Part shown: piece after piece, positions 43,371 through 52,336 of the stretch
Position numbering within the stretch: position 1 is the stretch's first letter
How the letters are laid out: the number at the start of each line of letters is the position of its first letter
Origin: SAR202 cluster bacterium bin127
GTDB taxonomy: Bacteria; Chloroflexota; Dehalococcoidia; Lucifugimonadales; Lucifugimonadaceae
Assembly (NCBI GenBank): GCA_002239045.1
Contig: MPNN01000008.1
Span: 1 to 64,000, forward strand
DNA: 64,000 nucleotides
Reading direction: 5' to 3'
Notes under the pieces: generated by a model
What the model saw: only the letters and a program-made list of their open reading frames with translations
What the model was told of the DNA's origin: nothing
Databases searched by the model: none
Program-made: the position numbers and the translations under genes

Positions 43371-43766
43371 ATGACCGCTTTCCGCCGAACCATGATGGTC
43401 CTCGCCATCATCAACGTCCCTTTCGCCTTGTTAGCCGCCGCGGTCGGTTCATTCGCCGACGGCGGAGACATCTGGTCACGCCTAGTCATCTCGGTCCTCC
43501 ATCCAATATCCGCGATCGCCATAATTTTCTTGGTCTTCGTCCCCCGATCCAACACCGCTCTAGTATTTGGCATCACCGCGATCCTCGCCATCAACATCAT
43601 CTCCGCCGTAATCCTCGCCGCACTGATCGCCGCCGAGGTCATGAAAGGCGATTGGCCACTACCCCTAGTCATCGCACCCATCCCAATGATCGCCATCATC
43701 TACGCCGTCCTGACAGTCCGCACACAACCTTCATCCGACAACGCGTATCAACCGACCGAAACGTAA
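43371..43766 (+). CDS. Small four-helix membrane protein
   Basis: 131 residues with four hydrophobic segments: VLAIINVPFALLAAAVGSF, ISVLHPISAIAIIFLVFV, ITAILAINIISAVILAALI and LVIAPIPMIAIIYAVLTV. I recognise no family. A shorter paralogue (MHAFRIAMFVFAFANLFFAL...) lies directly downstream at 43893 with the same helix spacing and a shared SRL...L.HP.A motif, showing local duplication. Its function is unknown. Confidence 0.65.
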   Translation: MTAFRRTMMVLAIINVPFALLAAAVGSFADGGDIWSRLVISVLHPISAIAIIFLVFVPRSNTALVFGITAILAINIISAVILAALIAAEVMKGDWPLPLVIAPIPMIAIIYAVLTVRTQPSSDNAYQPTET

Positions 43767-44080
43767 CTGAGAATCGCCTGTTACACCGGATGGGCCGGCA
43801 CCGTCCCGCCGGATTCCACGTCATCTGAAACGCGAATTTGATACATCGTAACGTCTGGAATCGAGCCCATCCAGATTTTTAAAATCTCAGCCATGCACGC
43901 ATTCCGCATAGCCATGTTCGTCTTCGCCTTCGCTAATCTGTTCTTCGCGTTGGCGAGGACCCAAGTCGACATGATCGCTGAAGTCGGAGACTACCGGTCC
44001 CGCCTAATCCTTGCATTGATCCATCCCTTAGCAGCTTTATCCTCGATCGTTTTAGCGTTCGTCTCGAAACCACGTCCGTT

Positions 44081-44106
44081 ACTGACATTTGTCACTGACA
44101 TTTATC
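44081..44106 (+). repeat. 13-bp tandem duplication
   Basis: Two adjacent near-identical 13-mers (ACTGACATTTGTC and ACTGACATTTATC, one mismatch). Thirteen is not a multiple of three, which explains the frame break in the membrane-protein paralogue. Confidence 0.85.
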
Positions 44107-44194
44107 GTCGCAGCGATCGTCTCGACATCCTGTTTGGCGGCACTCATTATGCTGCTGGTCATGATGGGTGTTGCTGTGATTGCGGTTCAGGACC

Positions 44195-44220
44195 GTCATT
44201 CCTGCGTACGCAGGAATCCA
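44195..44220 (+). repeat. R1 palindromic repeat at a gene end
   Basis: GTCATTCCTGCGTACGCAGG followed by AATCCA, a palindrome of the R1 family. It forms the C-terminal codons and leads into the stop TAG of the restored membrane-protein frame. Confidence 0.85.
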
Positions 44221-44231
44221 TAGAAACATAG

Positions 44232-44590
44232 GGCACGCCATTGTTCGTGGGGCTGTGGGTGGCGTGGTTTGCTGAACTAGGATTTGAAGGATGCCCGTCC
44301 GCCTTTGAACTATGATGCGAATGATGGGGAAAGATGGGAATGATCCCAGCCCCCCCCCGTCATTCCGGCGAAAGCCGGAATCCAGGGAACATAAAGCACG
44401 CCGTTTCCCGCACCCTGCGCGACCGACATCAACGCAACAACCCCCTCCCACAACAACCCATCCTTCCCAATCCTTCAAATCCTAGTTCAAAAAACCCGTC
44501 ATCCCCGTCGCCCCTCTGGATTCCTGCGTACGCAGGAATGACGGTGGGGGTGCGGGTGTGACGGTCAGTTGTATGGGGTTATGTTTCCGT
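44232..44590. other. Repeat-rich gap downstream of sulfatase 1
   Basis: No gene. It contains R2 copies in reverse (44273-44292) and forward (44435-44491) orientation, R1 copies at 44359-44385 (forward) and 44516-44542 (reverse), and a C9 run near 44350. The forward R2 block shares its leading 20 bases with the one at 1141. Confidence 0.75.
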
Positions 44591-44591
44591 G

Positions 44592-44654
44592 AAATGGCTC
44601 TGGCGCGTTGCCACATATCGAAGCGGACAACCGCTGCTCCGCGGAAGGAATTAG
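44592..44654 (+). pseudogene. Remnant 3' end of a DUF418 gene
   Basis: In plus-strand frame the bases read KWLWRVATYRSGQPLLRGRN and a TAG; the intact DUF418 gene ends EWLWRVATYRSGQPFVRRRD. The remnant precedes the 3' end of sulfatase 1 just as the intact tail precedes sulfatase 2, showing that the block 'DUF418 tail plus convergent sulfatase' was duplicated. The upstream part of the gene is absent. Confidence 0.75.
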
Positions 44655-44676
44655 CAACGCGAACAATCGCGCGGTT

Positions 44677-45993
44677 TCAAGCCTCCATCTCCGCAAACAC
44701 CGGCTTCAACTTCGCCCGTGCTGCCGCCGATTTCTCGCCGTCATCCGCCTCGAAAATCGGCAACTCCTCTTCGATATCCGCGTTCAGATCGTACAGCTCG
44801 CCCGTCTCATACAACTTCCAGTCATGATCCCGAACCATTCGGATGCAACCTAGATCAGTCCGATTGGCCGTCATCGGATCGTAGTGGAAGAAGATCCAAT
44901 CCTTAGGATTACCCTTCTCACCCTTCAACTGCGGATAGAACGACCTGCCGTCGATCACGTAACCCTCCGGAGGCTCAGCCCCGGCGACATCCAACATCGT
45001 CGGGAGAAAATCGGTAACGTCTACCAGATCGTTGTTCACCACACCAGCCGGTACCGTCCCTGGCATCTGAGCGATCAACGGAACGTGCGTCCCATGGTCG
45101 TTCGTCGTGCTCTTGCCACCGCAGATTTCGTTGTGCCGGTGCACAATCGAGCAGACCTCCTGTGGCGAACCGTTGTCGCCCGTGTAGATCACAAGCGTCT
45201 CCTCGCTCAGCCCTTGTTCAGCAAGATAGTCCAACAACCGCCCGATCACCTTGTCGTGATACTCCACCATGTCCTTGTAAAACCGAGGGTGCGCACCATC
45301 TCCGTCGTCGCTTAGTTCGCCCCAAGTACGACCACCGAAATTCTTGTTCGACTGCGGCTCGAAACCCTCCCACTCTGGGCTGTCCGGCGTCGGCTCGAAC
45401 GGACCGTGCGTCAACGCCATCGGCCAGTAAACGAAAAACGGATTATCATCGTCCTTCTTCCGCTCGATATAGTCGATGATGTAGTCGCAGAACACGTCGT
45501 CGCCATACTCACCCGCGGTGTCGTCCCTATACTCGCCATTCTGATAGATCACCGGGTCCTTGTATCGAGACCCTTTGTGTTCGGTGTGATGAGCGTGCCA
45601 AACGCAGAACTCATCGAAGCCCGCATCCTCGATCTTCTGGCCCTTGTTCCGCATCTCCGGCATGATATCCGGCGGGTTATAGGAATAAAGCTGCCACTTC
45701 CCAGAAATCAGCGTGTTGTAACCGGCACCCGTGAAGAGATGCCCGAATCCCACCTCGTCAGGAGGCAACAACCCGAACCCGATATAGTTCCTGAAGTTGT
45801 GCTTCCCCGTCATCAACGCCACCCGCGTCGGAGTGCACAACGGCAGCACATGCCCCTCATCGAACCGCATCCCATTCGCCGCCATCTCGTCCAACCGCGG
45901 CGTCGCGTACGACGTGCTCCCGTTAACCCCGATGCACTCATAACCGAGGTCATCGGACATAATCATGATGATGTTAGGTCGCTTTTCGGACAT
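44677..45993 (-). CDS. Type I sulfatase, copy 1
   Basis: 438 residues from the ATG at 45993 (GGGAGAGA upstream). Arylsulfatase-like fold: metal Asp pair in MSDDLGYE, formylglycine site LCTPTRVALMTGK (Cys53 in C-x-P-x-R), YTGDNGSP metal site and HGTHVPLI. The usual GKWHLG reads GKWQLY (98-103), so the His after GKW is Gln. No signal peptide is seen, so it acts in the cytoplasm or is exported otherwise. Cys53 must be matured by FGE or anSME encoded elsewhere. Closely similar to copy 2 (47260-48573). Confidence 0.93.
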   Translation of the reverse strand: MSEKRPNIIMIMSDDLGYECIGVNGSTSYATPRLDEMAANGMRFDEGHVLPLCTPTRVALMTGKHNFRNYIGFGLLPPDEVGFGHLFTGAGYNTLISGKWQLYSYNPPDIMPEMRNKGQKIEDAGFDEFCVWHAHHTEHKGSRYKDPVIYQNGEYRDDTAGEYGDDVFCDYIIDYIERKKDDDNPFFVYWPMALTHGPFEPTPDSPEWEGFEPQSNKNFGGRTWGELSDDGDGAHPRFYKDMVEYHDKVIGRLLDYLAEQGLSEETLVIYTGDNGSPQEVCSIVHRHNEICGGKSTTNDHGTHVPLIAQMPGTVPAGVVNNDLVDVTDFLPTMLDVAGAEPPEGYVIDGRSFYPQLKGEKGNPKDWIFFHYDPMTANRTDLGCIRMVRDHDWKLYETGELYDLNADIEEELPIFEADDGEKSAAARAKLKPVFAEMEA

Positions 45994-46075
45994 AGTATTC
46001 TCTCCCGCGTCAAACCATACCACTCACGGCCAATCCACCAATCGTTCCCATCACCTACCTAACTGATTCCACGCC

Positions 46076-47236
46076 TTGGCAACCAATCCTCACACCGCAG
46101 AATCCGGCCCCGTACGCGAGAACGCACGCATCACCAGCCTCGACCTGATACGCGGCGTTGCGGTCCTCGGCATTCTCCTCATGAACGCCGTCTCCTTCAA
46201 GTTTGGGCAGGCCCCCTACTTCAACCTAAGCGCGGGTGGATCTGAAAACTGGCTCGACTGGACCGTAGGCATATTCGGAGAAATCTTCGTCGACCAGAAG
46301 TTCATGGGGCTGTTTTCGCTGCTGTTCGGCGCCGGAATGATCCTCTTCATCGACCGCGCCAGCGCCCGAGGAAGACGCGCGGTGCTGTTGAATCTCTGGC
46401 GAAACGGCCTCCTTCTTCTAATCGGCCTCCTCCACTTCATGTTTTGGGACGGCGATGTCCTGGTGGCCTACGCACTGTCGTCAGTTTTTCTGATCGCTTT
46501 GCGGAAGTTGCCGAACTGGTGGATGGTTTTCGTTGGCGTCTTGGTTTTCGTGCTGTCAGTCGGGATTGCGCTGCTGATGCAATACATCGCAAACGAGACA
46601 GTCATTTCGTTGTCGCGCAGTTGGGAACCCGGAGTGGTAACGGTTGATGAACAGGAGTATTTTGATGCTCTATTGGCATTGGGTTTTCTTCTGCGCGCAC
46701 TAGGGATGATCCTCATTGGTGCTGGTCTGTACCGCATGGGTTTCATGAACGGCGGAAAGTTGGCGAAAACTTACCAACACACCGCATGGGTTGGCCTCGC
46801 AATCGGCTTGCCACTCGCCGCCGTCGGCGTGATATTCACCGCGGTGAACGACTACTCCCGCGAGATCGCTTTTGTCGGTCAAATTCCCAACATCCTCGGA
46901 ACGATCCCCGCGTCACTGGGGTACATGAGCCTGATCATCCTTTGGAACAATCGCGCCGACAACTGGCTCAAACACCGCCTCCGCGCGGTCGGACGCATGG
47001 CATTGACCAACTACCTAACTCAGACGATTCTAGGCGTCCTAGTCCTAACAACCTTGCTCGCAGATACCGACTTCGTCAATCGAAGCCTAGTCCTATTGTT
47101 CGTCTTCGCCGTCTGGGCGTTGCAAATATGGTGGTCGCAAGCGTGGTTGAACCGCTTCCTATTCGGACCGGCAGAATGGCTCTGGCGCGTTGCTACCTAC
47201 CGAAGCGGTCAACCATTCGTCCGACGGCGAGACTGA
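46076..47236 (+). CDS. DUF418-family membrane protein
   Basis: 386 residues from a TTG. Signs: the N-terminal family motif RITSLDLIRGVAVLGILLMN, then a central MGLFSLLFGAGMILF, several helices, and the DUF418 C-terminus VGRMALTNYLTQTILGVLVL. Ten or so membrane helices. YeiB-like family members are of unknown function and have been linked to acyl or small-molecule transfer. It is divergent from sulfatase 1 and convergent with sulfatase 2; the 3' tail has a duplicate at 44592. Placement between two sulfatase copies suggests a possible functional link with their sulfated substrate, as inference. Confidence 0.9.
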   Translation: MATNPHTAESGPVRENARITSLDLIRGVAVLGILLMNAVSFKFGQAPYFNLSAGGSENWLDWTVGIFGEIFVDQKFMGLFSLLFGAGMILFIDRASARGRRAVLLNLWRNGLLLLIGLLHFMFWDGDVLVAYALSSVFLIALRKLPNWWMVFVGVLVFVLSVGIALLMQYIANETVISLSRSWEPGVVTVDEQEYFDALLALGFLLRALGMILIGAGLYRMGFMNGGKLAKTYQHTAWVGLAIGLPLAAVGVIFTAVNDYSREIAFVGQIPNILGTIPASLGYMSLIILWNNRADNWLKHRLRAVGRMALTNYLTQTILGVLVLTTLLADTDFVNRSLVLLFVFAVWALQIWWSQAWLNRFLFGPAEWLWRVATYRSGQPFVRRRD

Positions 47237-47259
47237 CAGCGCGGGCCATCGCCTTTAAT

Positions 47260-48573
47260 TCAAGCCAGCATCTCCGCAAACACCGGCTTTAACTTCGCCC
47301 GTGCCGCCGCGGCCTCGGGACCGTCCTGCGACTCGAATATCGGCAACTCCTCATCCAAGTCCGCATTCAGGTCATAAAGCTCGCCAGTCTCATACAACTT
47401 CCAATCCCGATTCCGCACCATTCGGATGCACCTCGCCTGGTTCCGAGCACTCATCGGTTCGAAGTGGAAGAATATCGAGTCTTTTGGATTGCCCTTTTCG
47501 CCCTTCAGCTGCGGATAGAACGATTCCCCGTCGATCACGTAACCTTCAGGCGCATCAATTCCCGCCGCATCTAACATCGTCGGGAGGAAATCGGTAACGT
47601 CGATCAAGTCGTCGTTTACGGAACCCGCCGGAACCGTCCCCGGCTGTTGGACGATCAACGGAACGTGCGTCCCGCGGTCGTTCGTCTTGCCCTTGCCGCC
47701 GCAGATCTCGTTGTGCCGATGCACCATCGAGCAGACATCATGCGGCGACCCATTGTCACCCGTGTAGATGACAAGCGTATCTTCACTCAACCCCTGCTCT
47801 TCAAGGTAGTCCAACAACCGCCCGATGATCTTGTCGTGATACTCCACCATGTCCTTGTAAAACCGAGGGTCATCCGCGAAGGCACCGTCCTCCAGCTCCG
47901 CCCACGTCCGACCACCACGGGTCCGATTGGTCGGCGGGTCGAAATCGGCAAATTCAGGACTATCCGGTGAAGGCTCATGCGGTTTGTGCGTCAACGCCAT
48001 CGGCCAATACACAAAGAACGGATTGTCGTCATCCTTCTTCCGGCCGATGAAGTCGATGATGTATTTGCAAAACTCCTCATCCCCGTACTTGCCCATCGTG
48101 TCGTCACGATACTTCCCGTTCTGGTAGATGATGGGATCCTTGTATCTCGAACCCTTCTCCTCCGTCTGATGCGCATGCCACACGCAGAACTCGTCGAAAC
48201 CCGCATCCTCGATCGTCTGACCCTTGTTCCGCATCTCCGGCATCTCGTCCGGCGGGTTGTACGAATACAGCTGCCACTTGCCCGATATGCAGGTGTTGTA
48301 TCCCGCATCCGAGAACAGATGCCCGTACGTGACCTCGTCTGGCGGTATCAATCCGAATCCGATGTAGTTCCTGAAGTTGTGCTTACCCGTCATCAACGCC
48401 ACCCGCGTCGGCGTGCACAACGGCAAAACATGCCCCTCGTCGAACCGCATCCCGTTAGCCGCCATCTCGTCCAACCGAGGCGTTGCGTACGAAGTTCCGC
48501 CATTGACTCCGATGCACTCGTATCCGAGGTCGTCGGACATAATCATGATGATGTTTGGTCGTTTATCTGACAT
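47260..48573 (-). CDS. Type I sulfatase, copy 2
   Basis: 437 residues from the ATG at 48573 with GGGAGAA upstream. Same layout as copy 1: MSDDLGYE, LCTPTRVALMTGK, GKWQLY (again Gln instead of His), YTGDNGSP, HGTHVPLI. The two copies agree over nearly all of their length, differing mostly around residues 195-230 and in the last 60. The near-identity of catalytic segments indicates a recent duplication that has kept both active. It is convergent with the DUF418 gene, 23 bases away. Confidence 0.93.
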   Translation of the reverse strand: MSDKRPNIIMIMSDDLGYECIGVNGGTSYATPRLDEMAANGMRFDEGHVLPLCTPTRVALMTGKHNFRNYIGFGLIPPDEVTYGHLFSDAGYNTCISGKWQLYSYNPPDEMPEMRNKGQTIEDAGFDEFCVWHAHQTEEKGSRYKDPIIYQNGKYRDDTMGKYGDEEFCKYIIDFIGRKKDDDNPFFVYWPMALTHKPHEPSPDSPEFADFDPPTNRTRGGRTWAELEDGAFADDPRFYKDMVEYHDKIIGRLLDYLEEQGLSEDTLVIYTGDNGSPHDVCSMVHRHNEICGGKGKTNDRGTHVPLIVQQPGTVPAGSVNDDLIDVTDFLPTMLDAAGIDAPEGYVIDGESFYPQLKGEKGNPKDSIFFHFEPMSARNQARCIRMVRNRDWKLYETGELYDLNADLDEELPIFESQDGPEAAAARAKLKPVFAEMLA

Positions 48574-48708
48574 TACTGTTCTCCCGCAAAAAACCATATC
48601 ACCGTCGCATCACAATCCGTCGCGGAATCTCAGAAAACTATCGTCTCGTCAGCCATCATTACAATCACACCATCTTCAAACCAAATCATTCATGCCGAGT
48701 AGCAAACC

Positions 48709-49563
48709 ATGACCAACGCAACGCCCGTAATCGACGTCCAAGTCCATGCCTACGAACGCGACCACCCCGCACGCCCCTGGCATGGCCACCTTGAAGGCCC
48801 TGAAGAAGTCACCGGCGACGACATGGTCAACGCCATGGACGCGGTCGGCGTCGACGGCGCAATCCTCGTATCCCCTTTCTCCATGTACCAGTACGACGCA
48901 TCTTACGCCCTAGAGGTTCACGCCAATCATCCGCACAAATTTGGACTCGTCAGACCCTTCGACCCCGATTCCGACCACATCGAACAACAGATGGAAGAGT
49001 GGACATCCAGCCCGGGCGTAGTCGGTGCCCGAATCATGCTCGCACGCATCGAGATCGAAGCCGACAACCCCGGCGTAAACCAAATTCTCGCCGCCGGAGC
49101 CAGAGCAAACATCCCCATCAATGTCATGTGCTCCGGAAAACTCCCGATCTTCCGAGAAATGGCCGGCAAACATTCCAACACCCAACTAATCATCGACCAC
49201 CTGGGCCTCGCACAACCCTACGAACCGCCAGCACCTCCAGACGTTTGGGACGACCTACCAGCCGTCCTCGAACTATCCGAGTTCGACAACGTCGCCATCA
49301 AAATCTCCGGCGCCGGAACCCTCGCCCAAGAACCTTTCCCCTACCCCGACATCTGGGAACCCCTAACCCAAATCTTCAACGCCTACACCCTAGACCGTTG
49401 CATGTGGGGCACCGACTGGACCCGCGCCGTAAACCTCCTAACCTACGAACAAGGCGTCGAAGCATTCCGCGTCACAGACCAACTAACCGACTCCGAACGC
49501 GCAACTCTCATGGGAGGGAGTCTGATGAAGATATACAACTGGTCGCCGAGCGACAGCGCTTAA
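48709..49563 (+). CDS. Amidohydrolase 2-family TIM-barrel hydrolase
   Basis: 284 residues. Start MTNATPVIDVQVHAYERD; the usual metal motif H-x-H reads Q-V-H here, as in one subfamily of the COG3618 group. Other marks: LVSPFSMYQYDASYAL, GARIM, IIDHLGLAQP (His of the fourth strand) and MWGTDWTRAV (catalytic Asp region). Members act on lactones, decarboxylations or amides with one metal or none. No clear partner: neighbours are sulfatase 2 and a GYD protein. Confidence 0.85.
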   Translation: MTNATPVIDVQVHAYERDHPARPWHGHLEGPEEVTGDDMVNAMDAVGVDGAILVSPFSMYQYDASYALEVHANHPHKFGLVRPFDPDSDHIEQQMEEWTSSPGVVGARIMLARIEIEADNPGVNQILAAGARANIPINVMCSGKLPIFREMAGKHSNTQLIIDHLGLAQPYEPPAPPDVWDDLPAVLELSEFDNVAIKISGAGTLAQEPFPYPDIWEPLTQIFNAYTLDRCMWGTDWTRAVNLLTYEQGVEAFRVTDQLTDSERATLMGGSLMKIYNWSPSDSA

Positions 49564-49613
49564 ACCCGTTGAACGCCTGCAACCTCGGGCTGAAAACGCG
49601 GGATTAGCTTAGC

Positions 49614-49937
49614 CTAATTGCCAGGAGGAGGCGAGTAGCTGACGCCTCGCTTAATCGCCTCATCGATCACCGTCGGATCCAACAACACCGTCGTCTTGAC
49701 CGCGACCGCGCCAACTGCCGAAATTCTCAGCGATAACGCCGTTGCCGCCGCATCGTCCGGAAGCTCTGCAATCGCTATTAGATCATCTTCCCCGAACGCG
49801 TAATAAAACGCCTCCAGACTTCCACCGACACTACTGACCGACTCTTGAACCGCTTTCGCTCGAGACGAACCACCAACCTCCAGAAGTCCGTTAACACCCT
49901 CACGCGAATACGACGCTTGGAACAAATACTTTGGCAT
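49614..49937 (-). CDS. GYD-domain protein
   Basis: 107 residues. The GYD fold pattern is visible: PKYLFQASYSREGVNGLLEV, GSLEAFYYAFGEDDLIAIAE and LRISAVGAVAVKTTVLL. These ferredoxin-like small proteins are common in bacteria and of unknown function. The ATG at 49937 has GGAAGG upstream. Convergent with the amidohydrolase. Confidence 0.88.
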   Translation of the reverse strand: MPKYLFQASYSREGVNGLLEVGGSSRAKAVQESVSSVGGSLEAFYYAFGEDDLIAIAELPDDAAATALSLRISAVGAVAVKTTVLLDPTVIDEAIKRGVSYSPPPGN

Positions 49938-50135
49938 TGACTCAACCTTCCTAGCTGCAAGTCATTTCAACCGATAACGCGGTCTGTGAGCGATCTCATA
50001 TACAAAGAACACCCCATAACCAACAATCGATTCTATTCCGCATTCATCGATTCACCGGAAAACCCCAATCCCATCCTTCTCTTCCTTAAGGATCACTCCT
50101 CATATCCCGCGCGCGTGGTAACCAAGTTCATAAAC

Positions 50136-50777
50136 CTACGGAACATCCCGCTCGCGCCGCCACTTGATCACTCGCCATCCGAAAAACACCACGACGACCA
50201 CGACAAGAATTACCAACGTGCCGTTCTGATACGGCTCCATGAAATCCTTGATCTCTTCCCAGTTCTCGCCCAGCAATCGACCTGTGTACGTCAAAACCAG
50301 GCTCCACAACGCCGTGCCCAACGTCGTGAACAATAAGAACCTTCCGAAATGCATCCGCGTATATCCCGCAGGCACCGAAACTATGCTTCGGATCAACGGG
50401 ACCAATCGACCAAAAAAGATCACCGCCTCTCCATATCGCTCGAACCAAGCCGCTCCGCGATCCACGTCCTTCTCAGAAATGAAAACGTACTTGCCGTAAC
50501 TCTCAATCAACCGACGAACCCCCGCCTCCCGCGCAAAATATCCGATCCCGTAAAGCACAACTGCACCCAGCAACGAACCTGCCGTCCCTGCCGCAACTAC
50601 GCCCCAGAAATCTAACTCGCCCTTCGCCGACAGCGAACCCGCAAACGGCAAAACCGCCTCCGACGGAATCGGCGGAAAGATGTTCTCGATCGCCATCACC
50701 AGCACGATCCCCGGATAGCCGATAGCGGCGATCAACTCCTCGATCCACCCGCCAACCTGCTCAATCAGCTGCGTCAT
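50136..50777 (-). CDS. DedA-family membrane protein
   Basis: 213 residues. Four to five membrane segments and the diagnostic stretch: FPPIPSEAVLPFAG near residue 35, GSLLGAVVLYGIGYFA, and FFGRLVPLIRSIVSVPAG with the two conserved Arg residues near 125-135. DedA/VTT proteins act in lipid transport, including undecaprenyl-phosphate recycling. The C-terminal helix is followed by a basic tail RVIKWRRERD. No operon partner in sight. Confidence 0.92.
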   Translation of the reverse strand: MTQLIEQVGGWIEELIAAIGYPGIVLVMAIENIFPPIPSEAVLPFAGSLSAKGELDFWGVVAAGTAGSLLGAVVLYGIGYFAREAGVRRLIESYGKYVFISEKDVDRGAAWFERYGEAVIFFGRLVPLIRSIVSVPAGYTRMHFGRFLLFTTLGTALWSLVLTYTGRLLGENWEEIKDFMEPYQNGTLVILVVVVVVFFGWRVIKWRRERDVP

Positions 50778-50890
50778 TCAGCATCCTCATGCATGCTCCA
50801 TCGCCACTGCAACCAACGTCTCACTCGTGCCGAATCCCCACACCGATCCCCATCAATTCCAACGAATCGCCGCGAACCTCGCGGCTACGG

Positions 50891-51964
50891 CTACTCATAC
50901 CAGCCCGATCCGAATATCAGACCGTCGTGAAGTACCGCCCAAGTGTGTTTCTGTCGGTCAGTACCCGTTTCAGGGTTCGTTAGCACGTAGTCGACCCAGC
51001 GGCCCGCCTCGGTTGCCGAAAGTAGATCGTCGCCGTAGAAGTAGCCCGTGGCATCCACCCGTAAACTGGGATCCCTACCTATGAATATCGGATTGCTGTG
51101 GGATATCGTGACTCCGTCTTCTGCACCGACGATGAACACGTACCACTGACCGTCTATGCTCTCTGTTGAGTTGTAGTACTCCACTGTACGGTCTCGGCCA
51201 ACGGCATCGTAAAGGTCAATGGCTCTGGCTACAAATCTTCTTGTATATTCTGCGGCGTCCGACTTCTGGGTGCCGCGCTCGTACCAACCCGATCCAAAAG
51301 TCAGACCATCGTATTCGACTACCCAAGAATGCTTCGTTTCAACTATGCCGGACGATGGGTTGGGGAAGCTGTAGCTGAACCATGCACCATCCTCATCGGC
51401 GACCGATACGAGAGCTTCTCCAGCCGGATAGTTGCTGGGCCCTACGGCGGCCGATGCCGGCCGACTAACGAGCGCAGGGTTGGCGGCGTGCGCGAGCATT
51501 ACGTCGTCCTGATCCAAGATGAACACGTACCACTGACCGTCCATGCTCTCCTCGGTGTTGTAGTGGGCGACGGTAGCATCCAGACCCTCTGAGTCATATC
51601 TGCGAATAGCCGACTTTACGAGGAATCTGGTGTACTCGTCGGATTCCCACTTGGGTGGAACGGGGTCCGTCACTTCCGATGGCTGATCCGAAGCCAGCCG
51701 CGCCTCTGCGGACTGCATCGCAATCTGTTCGGTGAAAGCCGCGATCATCGCGTCGTCGATAGCCATCGCCTCTCCGGCGGGGCCAGGCGGGCCAGCAGGT
51801 CCGGATTCTCCCGCGGGGCCGACAGGGCCTACAGGTCCCGCCGCGCCAGCCGGTCCTTGCGGACCCGCAGGACCTTGTTGTCCAGCTGTCCCAGCTTCGC
51901 CTTGGCAAGCGACGATCGACAGAATCAAAACGGCGGCAAGAATTGCCACCATTGGCGTGCGCAT
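50891..51964 (-). CDS. Lipoprotein with collagen-like stalk and two Cache-like domains
   Basis: 357 residues from the ATG at 51964 (GGGAGA six bases upstream). The signal peptide ends VAC at Cys20. Residues 22-66 are fifteen unbroken G-x-x triplets rich in Pro and Ala ([20 protein letters not shown]), a collagen-like stalk. After a linker come two related Cache/PDC-type repeats, about 105-230 and 240-357: [17 protein letters not shown] and [17 protein letters not shown] start each, [10 protein letters not shown] and [10 protein letters not shown] follow, and each ends near FGSGWYE. There is no TM helix, HAMP or signalling domain, so it is a surface ligand-binding protein. Partner unknown. Confidence 0.88.
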   Translation of the reverse strand: MRTPMVAILAAVLILSIVACQGEAGTAGQQGPAGPQGPAGAAGPVGPVGPAGESGPAGPPGPAGEAMAIDDAMIAAFTEQIAMQSAEARLASDQPSEVTDPVPPKWESDEYTRFLVKSAIRRYDSEGLDATVAHYNTEESMDGQWYVFILDQDDVMLAHAANPALVSRPASAAVGPSNYPAGEALVSVADEDGAWFSYSFPNPSSGIVETKHSWVVEYDGLTFGSGWYERGTQKSDAAEYTRRFVARAIDLYDAVGRDRTVEYYNSTESIDGQWYVFIVGAEDGVTISHSNPIFIGRDPSLRVDATGYFYGDDLLSATEAGRWVDYVLTNPETGTDRQKHTWAVLHDGLIFGSGWYE

Positions 51965-52180
51965 CGTCATTCTCCCTGTTTGATTTATCAGTAATGTGGA
52001 ATCAACCGCGTTTGACAGCAAGCGCAATTGAACAATGTCTCGTGCTTATTTTAGGCGTTTCCCTGTGCATTCGAAACCTTGGCGAAACCACAGCCATTAA
52101 CGCGGACGTGCCCGGTAACCTGACACGGGGAGAGAACTTCAGCGGACCGAACGTCCGCCCTCAGGAGATGCAAGAGAAAG

Positions 52181-52257
52181 TGGTGGGCCCGGACGGATTC
52201 GAACCATCGACCTCTACTTTATCAGAGTAGCGCTCTAACCAGCTGAGCTACGGGCCC
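52181..52257 (-). tRNA. tRNA-Ile(GAT)
   Basis: The reverse strand reads GGGCCCGTAGCTCAGCTGGT and folds as a cloverleaf: acceptor GGGCCCG/CGGGCCC, anticodon stem with loop CTGATAA (GAT), T-arm GGTTCGAATCC, discriminator A and an encoded CCA; 77 nt. It stands alone, not in an rRNA operon. Confidence 0.95.
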
Positions 52258-52336
52258 GGAATGCGACACGCTGAGAGTGGCGCGCATCGCAATATCCCAA
52301 TTCTAATCCATCGCTTCCATCCTGCCCATCAATCAC

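Larger units (their letters stand above)
43893..44223 (+). pseudogene. Paralogue of the four-helix protein, broken by a 13-bp tandem duplication
   Basis: The first 62 codons align with the upstream gene (RLILALIHPLAALSSIVLAFV). Then ACTGACATTTGTC (44081-44093) is followed by ACTGACATTTATC (44094-44106). Removing one copy restores a frame with the missing helices (TFIVAAIVSTSCLAALIMLL, VMMGVAVIAV) and a TAG at 44221. So a 13-bp tandem duplication caused the frameshift. The restored C-terminus runs into an R1 repeat, which provides the stop. The alternative is a sequencing artefact. Confidence 0.75.

Noticed and set aside
44092-44478. 128-codon minus-strand frame
   Set aside because: Again R1 palindromes (FLWIPAYAGMT) in translation.
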